A stretch of DNA of 21,245 nucleotides from a virus, in IMG/VR virus record IMGVR_UViG_3300025418_001603, positions 1 to 21,245 of that record. One strand, given 5' to 3'. Shown here in pieces: positions 14,537-21,245 of the stretch (positions are counted from its first letter, which is position 1; the number at the start of each line of letters is the position of its first letter). The position numbers and the translations under genes are program-made. The notes under the pieces were generated by a model. It did not search any database. It saw only the letters and a list, made by a program, of their open reading frames with translations, and had not been told where the DNA came from.

Positions 14537-17125
14537 TCATACAAACAAGTAGTACTTAGAGATAACCCTTTAGCATTTTGGCCATTAAATGGCACATCAT
14601 TGCTAAGAACCTATGCCACTATTTTGCTTGAATATAGAACATATCAAGACTGGATATCTGCAGAACCTACTTATGGATCTACTTCTCCAACATTTACCTT
14701 GCAAGATATATCTACAAATGGAAATCATGGAGCTTATACAATTGGTCAGCCAAACTTTCTTGACATCCTGCCCCTAGCAACTCTTTCTAGTTATGACACC
14801 CAATTGGCGGGATGTAAAATAAATGGCACATCAGAGGTTGGTATAACCAACCTAGCTCAGCTATATGACATGTTTTATACTGGAACTGAAAACTTAACAT
14901 TTGGTATGGAGATATGGTTGGCTTTTGATTCAAACCCGCCACTTAATAACACACTTCTTTCAGTAACATATCTAAACGACACTATTTCTCAAGTATATAT
15001 AAATAACGATAGAGTTTATTTTACTATTAATGGTAAAGATAAAAAAACAGGTGCAGCACTTTCATATACTGCATATAAACAAGTACAGTCATGGGAATCA
15101 CAATGTCACTTATTTGTTTATTATTCCAAAGGCACTATTAATGTAGTTGTTAATGGTATATCTGGAAACTCTGCAACAGCATCGTCAAACTTCATCTGGT
15201 CTCATGATACATATGCTGCACCAGACTTTTTCTATAAAGTAGGGCCATCGTCAGGTTCAAATAGTTTTGTTGTTAATGATTTAGCATTTTATGATTATAC
15301 ATTATCTCAAAATCAAATTAGATCCCATATGGTTTGGGGAACATATGACTCATCCCCACAAAGTTATGTAAAACAAACAAGCGGATATTTTTTTGACATT
15401 AAAGAAAACGATGCAATGTATGCTTATAAAAAAGATTTTTCAGATCCCAAAAATTATAGCCAAGGCGTATTAACTAATTTAATTACTGATAATAATGGAT
15501 TGACACTTAAAACAATCCCGTCCCTAACCAAGACAGGTACCTCTGGAGCAATAACAACTTCAAATGGATTATCTGTAACAAATACAGCTTCAGCAAAGTT
15601 TTCAAATATATCTTCATACTTTGATATAAACTCAATGTCTATAATGGGTCAGATTAACTGGCAAAGCAACACAACTGGAAATCCAGCAGTTATATTTGCT
15701 GTTGAAGGATTTAATAATGGTGAATGGTTGTATCTTGCACAAGATACATCAAATAAACTAACATTGTATTATCATTCAATATCTCCTAATTATCCATATA
15801 CAGTTACAGAAAATGTTGTTGCACAACTACCTGCTCAAAATACGGCGGGAACTTATAATTTTGGAGTAGCAATAAATAGCACTACAGTAAAGATATATAT
15901 GTCAAATACAGGCTCATCTAATGGATCTTTACCTTCATATACATATGCTAACTTGAATCTGTACTTTGGAAACCAATATTCATCTGCAACCACCAGCCCA
16001 ATGGTTGGAAGCATTTTTTACATGTCTCTTTTGCCAAAATATGTTGATCCATCAACTTATACAAATTATGGAGCTTACGATAGCACCACAATATCCTTTA
16101 TTAATAACACGGCGGTATCTCAAATAGGAACATGGACGCTAAGTGTACCTTCTTCACAATTTGCCAAGATATTTGGAGCCAGAATGACCTGGGATACAGG
16201 TTCTTATTATGATTCAACAGTTAGCACAAATCAAAGCGTAAATGTTCAATTATCACAAGATTATGGCAAGACATGGACTAATGTTCTTAATGGTTATCCA
16301 GCATTAAAGTATCCAGATAGTGCTACAGCATATACAGATACGATTTTTAAAACAACTATATTTACAGCTGACTCATCTTCACAGTATTTGCCAAGAATGG
16401 ATAATGCACTAGTTGTGTTTTATAATGATTTGTCAATTATCTCAGATGCAGGTGCCTTCGTGTTAGCTCCAAGACAAGGAAGCTATACAGGCGATACATA
16501 TTCAATTGAAAAAAATTTCTTTAACATCCTAGCTAGATCTTCAAACTTTGGGATTAAAATTGCAGAAGTAAATAATGCAAACTCTGTTGCTACAATTACT
16601 CCAGCAGCAATTGCCACGGGATATCAAACAATAGAATTCTGGTTTAGGTGGGATCAGCTTACAGCAACTCAAGTACAGATTATTTTGGATACCATAGGTA
16701 TTAGAGCGTCTTTGTACTTTGATTCAACAGGGGCAATTTATCAAACAGGTTTTGGTAATGTATATGTAAATGGTTTATCATTAACATCAGGCAAAACCAT
16801 GACCCAAGGTGAGTCCTACCACTTTGTGTGCGTTTATCCATACTCAATTAATACTCAAATCTACTTGGGCGGAGATCAAAGACTACAGAACTTCTCCAAT
16901 GGCACATTTGGATATGTAAGCATTTATCCACAAGCATTTGCCCAGTCAGATGCCCAAACAAGATACCTGGAATTCCTTTCTAGCAATGTTTCTCAAGTTG
17001 ATTATTCAACACTTTTGTCAGGAGCATCAAACATAATTGGCACATTGTCAGAATATTCAGGCGGTAGTACAGCATTTAATGCTGGACAACCAATTTTGGC
17101 ATACCCACATCCCGTAAATGGTTAA
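14534..17125 (+). CDS. Large LamG-like virion protein with an Asp-box
   Basis: This 863-residue protein begins YKQVVLRDNPLAFWPLNG, a usual opening of phage proteins with concanavalin A/LamG-like jellyroll domains. The first such domain spans about 1-265, with LQDISTNGNHGAY, then LTFGMEIWLAF, and a closing VNDLAFYDYTLSQNQI. Two further jellyroll-like regions lie near 320-500 and 670-820 (TIEFWFRW; GYVSIYPQAF). Between them, residues 574-581 read SQDYGKTW, a perfect Asp-box (S-x-D-x-G-x-T-W) as found in sialidases and other beta-propellers, though here only one copy is seen. The protein probably forms part of a tail fibre or baseplate that touches host glycans. No catalytic set is apparent. It appears to start its own transcription unit. 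Confidence 0.85.
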   Translation: MSYKQVVLRDNPLAFWPLNGTSLLRTYATILLEYRTYQDWISAEPTYGSTSPTFTLQDISTNGNHGAYTIGQPNFLDILPLATLSSYDTQLAGCKINGTSEVGITNLAQLYDMFYTGTENLTFGMEIWLAFDSNPPLNNTLLSVTYLNDTISQVYINNDRVYFTINGKDKKTGAALSYTAYKQVQSWESQCHLFVYYSKGTINVVVNGISGNSATASSNFIWSHDTYAAPDFFYKVGPSSGSNSFVVNDLAFYDYTLSQNQIRSHMVWGTYDSSPQSYVKQTSGYFFDIKENDAMYAYKKDFSDPKNYSQGVLTNLITDNNGLTLKTIPSLTKTGTSGAITTSNGLSVTNTASAKFSNISSYFDINSMSIMGQINWQSNTTGNPAVIFAVEGFNNGEWLYLAQDTSNKLTLYYHSISPNYPYTVTENVVAQLPAQNTAGTYNFGVAINSTTVKIYMSNTGSSNGSLPSYTYANLNLYFGNQYSSATTSPMVGSIFYMSLLPKYVDPSTYTNYGAYDSTTISFINNTAVSQIGTWTLSVPSSQFAKIFGARMTWDTGSYYDSTVSTNQSVNVQLSQDYGKTWTNVLNGYPALKYPDSATAYTDTIFKTTIFTADSSSQYLPRMDNALVVFYNDLSIISDAGAFVLAPRQGSYTGDTYSIEKNFFNILARSSNFGIKIAEVNNANSVATITPAAIATGYQTIEFWFRWDQLTATQVQIILDTIGIRASLYFDSTGAIYQTGFGNVYVNGLSLTSGKTMTQGESYHFVCVYPYSINTQIYLGGDQRLQNFSNGTFGYVSIYPQAFAQSDAQTRYLEFLSSNVSQVDYSTLLSGASNIIGTLSEYSGGSTAFNAGQPILAYPHPVNG

Positions 17126-17139
17126 TTAACCTGTATTTT

Positions 17140-17162
17140 TGGTAGTCATATGTACCATTTTT
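17140..17162 (+). terminator. Weak terminator-like hairpin
   Basis: TGGTA (17140-17144) and TACCA (17153-17157) form a 5-bp stem around an 8-base loop, followed at once by five T bases (17158-17162). It lies 15 bases after the stop of the 863-residue gene and just before a candidate promoter. The stem is short, so termination may be partial. Confidence 0.35.
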
Positions 17163-17172
17163 AACAGTTACG

Positions 17173-17190
17173 TGGTATTATGGGCATATG
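17173..17190 (+). promoter_or_regulatory. Probable extended -10, leaderless promoter of the portal operon
   Basis: TGGTATTAT (17173-17181) is an extended -10 element. The hexamer TATTAT ends six bases before the ATG at 17188, the same spacing as at 14522. No Shine-Dalgarno is present, so transcription probably starts on the A of the start codon. Together with the hairpin just upstream it marks a transcription-unit boundary. Confidence 0.55.
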
Positions 17191-17526
17191 GGTAAAATGA
17201 AGATTACTCCCGTTGATGAAGTTAACTGGGGATTATATATTTGGCAGATGCCAGACGGCAAAATTGTCATGGATGAAGAAGGTGCTTATCTAAGTATCCC
17301 GTCCATGAAAGGCGATATCCGTCAGATAAAGAAGCTTAAAGATGTTGCAAAGCACTACGGGCTAGAAGATGGAAAGCCATTGTTTATGGCTGGACATAGA
17401 CCAGTTACAGATGAAGAACTTGAAATGCAAAGACAAAGATTAGAATTGGGCCTTGTGCCAGATGAATATGATACTCCAGCTATGATGGATTATGTTAAAG
17501 AAATGAGGGACATGAAACTTGGCTAA
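17188..17526 (+). CDS. Small conserved protein encoded upstream of the portal
   Basis: This 112-residue protein reads VDEVNWGLYIWQMPDGKIVM then EGAYLSIPSMKGDIRQIKKL and ends with a charged helical stretch (TDEELEMQRQRLELGLVPDE). I recall similar short genes just before portal genes in actinobacterial phages, but no function that I can state. The helical, acidic and basic mix suggests a small assembly factor or virion accessory; this is inference. It has no Shine-Dalgarno and probably sits at the start of a leaderless message. It overlaps the portal gene by eight bases and carries the portal's ribosome binding site. Confidence 0.75.
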   Translation: MGKMKITPVDEVNWGLYIWQMPDGKIVMDEEGAYLSIPSMKGDIRQIKKLKDVAKHYGLEDGKPLFMAGHRPVTDEELEMQRQRLELGLVPDEYDTPAMMDYVKEMRDMKLG

Positions 17527-19099
17527 TTTAAGAATTGATGACACGATTGATGAAGATGAGGGCGGGATCACAGTAAAACTTGATGCCCCATCACATACAG
17601 TAGAACACGATTTTGGTGACCCATTTAACGCATCATGGGATGAAATTAAGAAAGCAGATGGTCTAAGCCCTAACTTTCGTCGTCAAGTAAATAGAATTCA
17701 AAAGTCATTTACTGGCGTTGGTGATGCAAAGTCCAAAAAACTTGATCCGCTTGATCTGACTGGATATTCGTTATTTCAGATTGTTCAACCTCCATACAAC
17801 ATTCTTTACTTGGCACAGCTTTATGATATCTCCCCATATCATCACTCTGCTGTAAATGCTAAAGCTGCCAACGTAGTTGGCCTTGGTTATAAGTTTGAGA
17901 ACACATGGGATACAACTTCAAAAATTGAATTGGCTATGGATAATCCAAAGAAGCTTGATAAGCTACGTTCAAAGATTGAAGGTTTAAAAGAAGAGCTTCG
18001 CAGCTTCCTAGAATCCCTTAACTCAGATGATTCATTTACAGAAACAATGAAAAAGATATTCGTTGACCTAGAGTCTACTGGAAATGCTTACATGGAAGTT
18101 GGTCGCACATCAACAGGTAAGATTGGTTATATTGGACATATTCCTACAACTACAATGCGTATCCGTCGTCACCGTGACGGCTTTGTACAAGTTGTTTATA
18201 ACCGTTATACATTTTTTAGAAACTTCGGTGATACCGAGACCCCAGATCAGATAGGTACTGATCCCCAGCCAAACGAAGTAATTCACTTTAAAGTATTTAC
18301 TCCGTCAAATACCTACTATGGTGTACCTGACGTTTTGTCAGCAAAGAATGCAGTTGCAGGTGATGAATTTGCACAACGCTTCAACCTAGACTACTTTGAG
18401 AATAAGGCTGTTCCACGCTATATCATTACAGTAAAGGGTGCAAAGCTTACTGCTGATTCAGAGCGTAAATTGCTTGAGTTCTTCCAAACTGGACTCAAAG
18501 GTAGAAACCACAGAACTCTTTATATTCCACTTCCATCAGATGGTGAGCAAGGTCGTGTTGAATTTAACATGGAGCCAATTGAAGCGGGAATCCAAGATTC
18601 TTCATTTAGAAACTATGCTGTAGAAAATAGAGATCGTATTCTTCTTTCACACCGTGTTCCTGTATCAAAGCTTGGAATGCCAGCAAATGTATCTTTGGCA
18701 AATGCTAAAGATGCAGACAAGACATTTAAAGAGCAGGTATGTCGTCCACGTCAAGAAGAACTTGAATTTAAGATTAACTTAATTATCAAAGAATTTACTG
18801 ATGCATTCGTTCTTCGTTTTAATGAACTTGCACTTACAGATGAAGAGACTCAATCAAGAATTGATGATCGTTATCTCAAGGATCAAGTTATTACTCCTAA
18901 CGAAGTTCGTGCACGTCGTGGAATGGCTCCACTTGAAGGTGGTGATGCAGTGTTGGTTATTAACCCTAAAGCACAAACAGATGCAAAGTCCGACTTTAGT
19001 GGAAATAAAACACGTGATCAAAACAGAACCTTGAACGCTCCAGATAAAATGGGAACTGGTCGTAATGCAAAAGGCGACGGGCCACAAGAAGGTAATTAA
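17519..19099 (+). CDS. Portal protein (PBSX/SPP1-like portal family)
   Basis: This 526-residue protein forms the dodecameric ring at the capsid vertex through which DNA enters and leaves. Family marks include LFQIVQPPYNILYLAQLYDI (about residue 83), NAKAANVVGLGYKF, the core VIHFKVFTPSNTYYGVPDVL (about 254-273), and the late helical part LGMPANVSLANAKDADKTFK. The C-terminal tail is polar and probably disordered. The start codon is TTG at 17519, giving MANLRIDD. GAGGG at 17505-17509 stands nine bases upstream, and the nearby ATG at 17512 is in the previous gene's frame. The length suits portals of this group. The downstream XkdF-type protease agrees with a PBSX-like head module. Confidence 0.92.
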   Translation: MANLRIDDTIDEDEGGITVKLDAPSHTVEHDFGDPFNASWDEIKKADGLSPNFRRQVNRIQKSFTGVGDAKSKKLDPLDLTGYSLFQIVQPPYNILYLAQLYDISPYHHSAVNAKAANVVGLGYKFENTWDTTSKIELAMDNPKKLDKLRSKIEGLKEELRSFLESLNSDDSFTETMKKIFVDLESTGNAYMEVGRTSTGKIGYIGHIPTTTMRIRRHRDGFVQVVYNRYTFFRNFGDTETPDQIGTDPQPNEVIHFKVFTPSNTYYGVPDVLSAKNAVAGDEFAQRFNLDYFENKAVPRYIITVKGAKLTADSERKLLEFFQTGLKGRNHRTLYIPLPSDGEQGRVEFNMEPIEAGIQDSSFRNYAVENRDRILLSHRVPVSKLGMPANVSLANAKDADKTFKEQVCRPRQEELEFKINLIIKEFTDAFVLRFNELALTDEETQSRIDDRYLKDQVITPNEVRARRGMAPLEGGDAVLVINPKAQTDAKSDFSGNKTRDQNRTLNAPDKMGTGRNAKGDGPQEGN

Positions 19100-19102
19100 A
19101 AA

Positions 19103-19972
19103 ATGTCTACAGCATTAGATGTATTAAATGTTGCTAGAAGTCAAATAGGATTTATTGAAGGTCCTATGAATGAAAATCCATACGGTATCTGGTATGGTGT
19201 TCCAAATGCGTCTTATTGTGCAATGGGAATTAGTTGGTGTTTTGCACAAGTTGGTTTATCTTCATTAGTCGCAGCACAAACACCAAAAGGTTTTGCATAT
19301 TGCCCTGCAGGACTTCAATGGTTTCAGCGTCAAGGATTAGTAGTAAATAAATATCAGGCACAACCAGGAGACCTTGTTTTCTTTTCATGGGGTACTGGTG
19401 TTGCAGAGCATGTTGAAATTGTAGAAGCTGCATCTGCAGACGGATTAACAACAATAGGTTTTAATACAACTGATAAAAATACAAGTGCTGCTGCAAATGG
19501 TGGGGGATGTTATAGAGAGCATCGTCCGTATCTTTATGTTATGGCAATTGTAAGACCTAAATATCCAGTGCCATTAAAACCAGTTTCAAAGGGCGTTACA
19601 AGCAAGAAAGCAACAGCAGTTGTCGGAGCGACAGGAGCAGCCGTTGCAGGCGGCACAGCAGCATTACATGGCTCTGTAGCAGGTACTACAAGTACTTCAA
19701 CACCAGTCCCTACACCTTCTCCAACAGCATTTTATGCTCCACCTTTTCCTACAACGTCAAAGTCATTTGCACTAGGACAGACCAATGATGCAGTTCTAAC
19801 AGTTCAAAAAGCTCTTGTTAAAAAAGGACTTCTTGTAGCAAAATACGCCACAGGAACTATGAATACTCAAACTGAAGCAGCACTAACCATCTTTGATAAA
19901 AAGGCGGGAATTATAGTGCAAGCAGGAACTGTTCCACAAATAGTTTATGATACTTTAAAGGGATCGCTATGA
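19103..19972 (+). CDS. Endolysin: CHAP amidase/endopeptidase with peptidoglycan-binding domain
   Basis: This 289-residue enzyme should cut host peptidoglycan at the end of infection. The N-terminal CHAP domain (about 1-155) shows the nucleophile C39 in SYCAMGISWC, H103 in AEHVEIV after PGDLVFFSW, and N121 in GFNTTD as the likely third residue. A low-complexity linker rich in Ala, Gly, Thr and Pro spans about 165-215. The C-terminus (about 222-289) is a PG_binding_1-type domain: LGQTNDAVLTVQKALVKKGL then TMNTQTEAALTIFDKKAGI. No signal peptide is seen, so export needs a holin, and the next gene is a candidate. A virion-associated hydrolase is the alternative. Its position between portal and protease is unusual. 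The AGAAGG ten bases before the ATG is a weak ribosome binding site. Confidence 0.9.
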   Translation: MSTALDVLNVARSQIGFIEGPMNENPYGIWYGVPNASYCAMGISWCFAQVGLSSLVAAQTPKGFAYCPAGLQWFQRQGLVVNKYQAQPGDLVFFSWGTGVAEHVEIVEAASADGLTTIGFNTTDKNTSAAANGGGCYREHRPYLYVMAIVRPKYPVPLKPVSKGVTSKKATAVVGATGAAVAGGTAALHGSVAGTTSTSTPVPTPSPTAFYAPPFPTTSKSFALGQTNDAVLTVQKALVKKGLLVAKYATGTMNTQTEAALTIFDKKAGIIVQAGTVPQIVYDTLKGSL

Positions 19973-20310
19973 GCCTAAAACATCATTTTAAGTTCAATAT
20001 TCTTGATGCCAAAACCCTAGGAATTGCATTAACAAGTTCTTTTTCAACATGGGCAGCTACTGGATTTCAACATGACATATCCCACTTAGCTTATGTAGGG
20101 GTAGGATTTATAACAGGTGGGTTAGTTTCACACAATTCAATGGCAAACCCTAATGTCACCCCAGATTCTCATATAGTAACGCCATACGTGTCTAATATTG
20201 AAGACCACAACTCAGCAGCACCAGAACCATCAAACGCAGGGTTAGAATACAAACCAGAAGGGGCGGATGTCAAAAAAGTCATCCAAATCAATAGCGGCAT
20301 TATAAAATAA
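19969..20310 (+). CDS. Putative holin or lysis-associated membrane protein
   Basis: This 113-residue protein starts with an ATGA overlap on the endolysin stop, so the two are probably coupled. Near the N-terminus are two moderately hydrophobic stretches, TLGIALTSSFSTWAATGF (about 16-33) and LAYVGVGFITGGLVS (about 40-54), short enough to be a hairpin of membrane helices. The rest is polar and acidic, ending in a small basic region. Size, position after a lysin and this topology suit a holin, which would open the membrane for the endolysin. The helices are weakly hydrophobic because of many Thr and Ser, so the call stays tentative. An anti-holin or other membrane protein is possible. Confidence 0.5.
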   Translation: MSLKHHFKFNILDAKTLGIALTSSFSTWAATGFQHDISHLAYVGVGFITGGLVSHNSMANPNVTPDSHIVTPYVSNIEDHNSAAPEPSNAGLEYKPEGADVKKVIQINSGIIK

Positions 20311-20343
20311 TTTCTACCAAAATTATGCTTTATTTATAAATAT

Positions 20344-20365
20344 TGCTATTATTTATTTACATATG
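20344..20365 (+). promoter_or_regulatory. Candidate extended -10 promoter for the protease gene
   Basis: TGCTATTAT (20344-20352) is an extended -10 element ten bases before the ATG at 20363. A start seven bases downstream would leave a leader of about four bases. No Shine-Dalgarno is present. TATAAATA at 20335-20342 is also present but is hard to interpret in such AT-rich DNA. Confidence 0.4.
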
Positions 20366-21245
20366 GAACTACAAAAAACTTATTGGCAGAACAGTGAATC
20401 TTCTACGGCCTTGCATTTTCCTATTACCAAGGTTGATAAGGAGAAGCGTCTTGTCTCAGGATTTGCATCACTAGACAATGTTGATCGCCATGGAGATATT
20501 GTAACTGCAGATGCAAATAAGAAAGCCTTTGAAAGATTCAGAGGAAATATCCGTGAGATGCACGGGCCAACAGCAGTTGGTAAGATGGTTAAGTTTAAGC
20601 ATGATACATTTTTTGACCCAGAAACACAGAAGAAATATAACGGAGTTTATGTAACTGCTTATATTTCAAAGGGTGCACAGGATGCATGGGAGAAGTGCCT
20701 AGATGGTACTTATTCTGGATTTTCTATTGGTGGCAACATCAATGATGCAAAGATGGAGAAAGTTGACGGGGAGAACGAAACACGTCGTGTTATTCATGAC
20801 TACGATCTTCATGAACTTTCACTAGTAGATTCACCAGCAAATCAGCTTGCAAACTTTTTTTCTATTGAAAAGAATGTAGATGGAAGCACATTTGTAAAAG
20901 GAATGATTGCAGACATTACCCTAGAGAATGTTTTCTGGTGTAAGCAAGATGAAGTTGCTTCAACATCAGAAGCAATGTCAAAGGATTGCGTTGTTTGCGA
21001 TGCACCTATGACAAACATTGGATGGGTTGAACAAAAGGATTCAGAGAAGTTTGAAGCAATTGAAAAAGTAATTGATTCTTATTTTAAGAAAGATAATGCA
21101 CCAACATCCGCACACGAAGCTGGCGAAACAGCTGCACCAGGTTTGGCAGGTAATGTCATTGATAGCAACGCTACCATTAATCTTTATCCTGATCAAAATA
21201 GCAAGAAAAAAGTCACGTTTGAAGACGGACTTAAAAAGAGTGAAG
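20363..21245 (+). CDS. Prohead protease, XkdF/S78-like (3' end outside the window)
   Basis: The open frame runs from ATG 20363 to the right edge, giving 294 residues so far. The start region includes SGFASLDNVDRHGDIVTADA, the typical opening strand of prohead proteases. Likely catalytic residues, by analogy with the HK97-type S78 fold, are H67 in REMHGPT, S121 in SGFSIGG, and E151 in LHELSLVDSPAN. The fold ends near residue 170. A long tail with a CxxC at 209-212 and an acidic, Ala-rich stretch follows, perhaps a scaffold-like extension cleaved during capsid maturation. The enzyme should process scaffold and capsid subunits inside the prohead. It fits directly after a PBSX-type portal, with the lysis genes between. 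The major capsid gene is expected further right. Confidence 0.88.
   Translation, partial: MELQKTYWQNSESSTALHFPITKVDKEKRLVSGFASLDNVDRHGDIVTADANKKAFERFRGNIREMHGPTAVGKMVKFKHDTFFDPETQKKYNGVYVTAYISKGAQDAWEKCLDGTYSGFSIGGNINDAKMEKVDGENETRRVIHDYDLHELSLVDSPANQLANFFSIEKNVDGSTFVKGMIADITLENVFWCKQDEVASTSEAMSKDCVVCDAPMTNIGWVEQKDSEKFEAIEKVIDSYFKKDNAPTSAHEAGETAAPGLAGNVIDSNATINLYPDQNSKKKVTFEDGLKKSE

Noticed and set aside
20335-20342. TATAAATA as a T4-type late promoter
   Set aside because: No gp55-type sigma factor or other T4-like control is visible, the DNA is very AT-rich, and the portal and protease are PBSX/HK97-like. The adjacent extended -10 is a better candidate.
1-21245. Prophage or integrated element, and tRNA genes
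   Set aside because: No integrase, repressor, attachment repeat, host gene or tRNA-like cloverleaf was found. The gaps between genes are under 100 bases.

Overview
This window is a stretch of an AT-rich tailed double-stranded DNA phage (Caudoviricetes). Every gene I can support is on the plus strand and packed tightly, often with one-base TAATG or four-base ATGA overlaps. I see no host gene, tRNA, integrase, attachment site or CRISPR array. The host looks like an actinobacterium, perhaps an aquatic one. This is an inference from three things: a CHAP endolysin with an Ala/Gly/Thr/Pro linker, the FN3/glycine-rich/LamG fibre repertoire, and several genes that appear leaderless, with a -10 box six bases before the ATG and no Shine-Dalgarno. 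The protein families themselves are also common in marine and freshwater phages generally.

Region 1 (1-8338) is a tail-fibre and receptor-binding cassette zone. It holds the end of one glycine-rich adhesin, an FN3 plus glycine-rich adhesin (1519-3477), a tandem double glycine-rich adhesin (4407-6077), and a 59-residue chimeric remnant of another (6626-6805). Interleaved are three copies and one half-copy of a small Trp-rich family (starts at 301, 6271, 7320 and 7699). Short fibre proteins (3477, 3772, 7871), a conserved globular unknown (713) and a free-standing HNH endonuclease (6839-7327) complete it. The layout suggests repeated swapping and truncation of adhesin modules.

Region 2 (8342-17125) encodes three large virion proteins. 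They are a 1266-residue structural protein with several inserted beta-modules, a 761-residue adhesin (two FN3, glycine-rich, C-terminal lectin-like domain), and an 863-residue protein with LamG-like domains and an Asp-box motif. A probable leaderless promoter precedes the last of these.

Region 3 (17126-21245) begins with a weak terminator-like hairpin and an extended -10 promoter. Then come a small conserved protein, a PBSX-type portal starting at TTG, a CHAP endolysin, a probable holin, and an XkdF/S78-type prohead protease that runs off the right edge. Lysis genes lying between portal and protease are unusual. Terminase and major capsid genes are not in the window.

Stretches without a gene are all short, under 100 bases. 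The most distinctive signals are the adhesin/small-protein cassettes, the chimeric remnant, the HNH gene abutting a gene whose start seems displaced, a near-perfect 15-bp hairpin inside a fibre gene, and the recurrent leaderless promoters.
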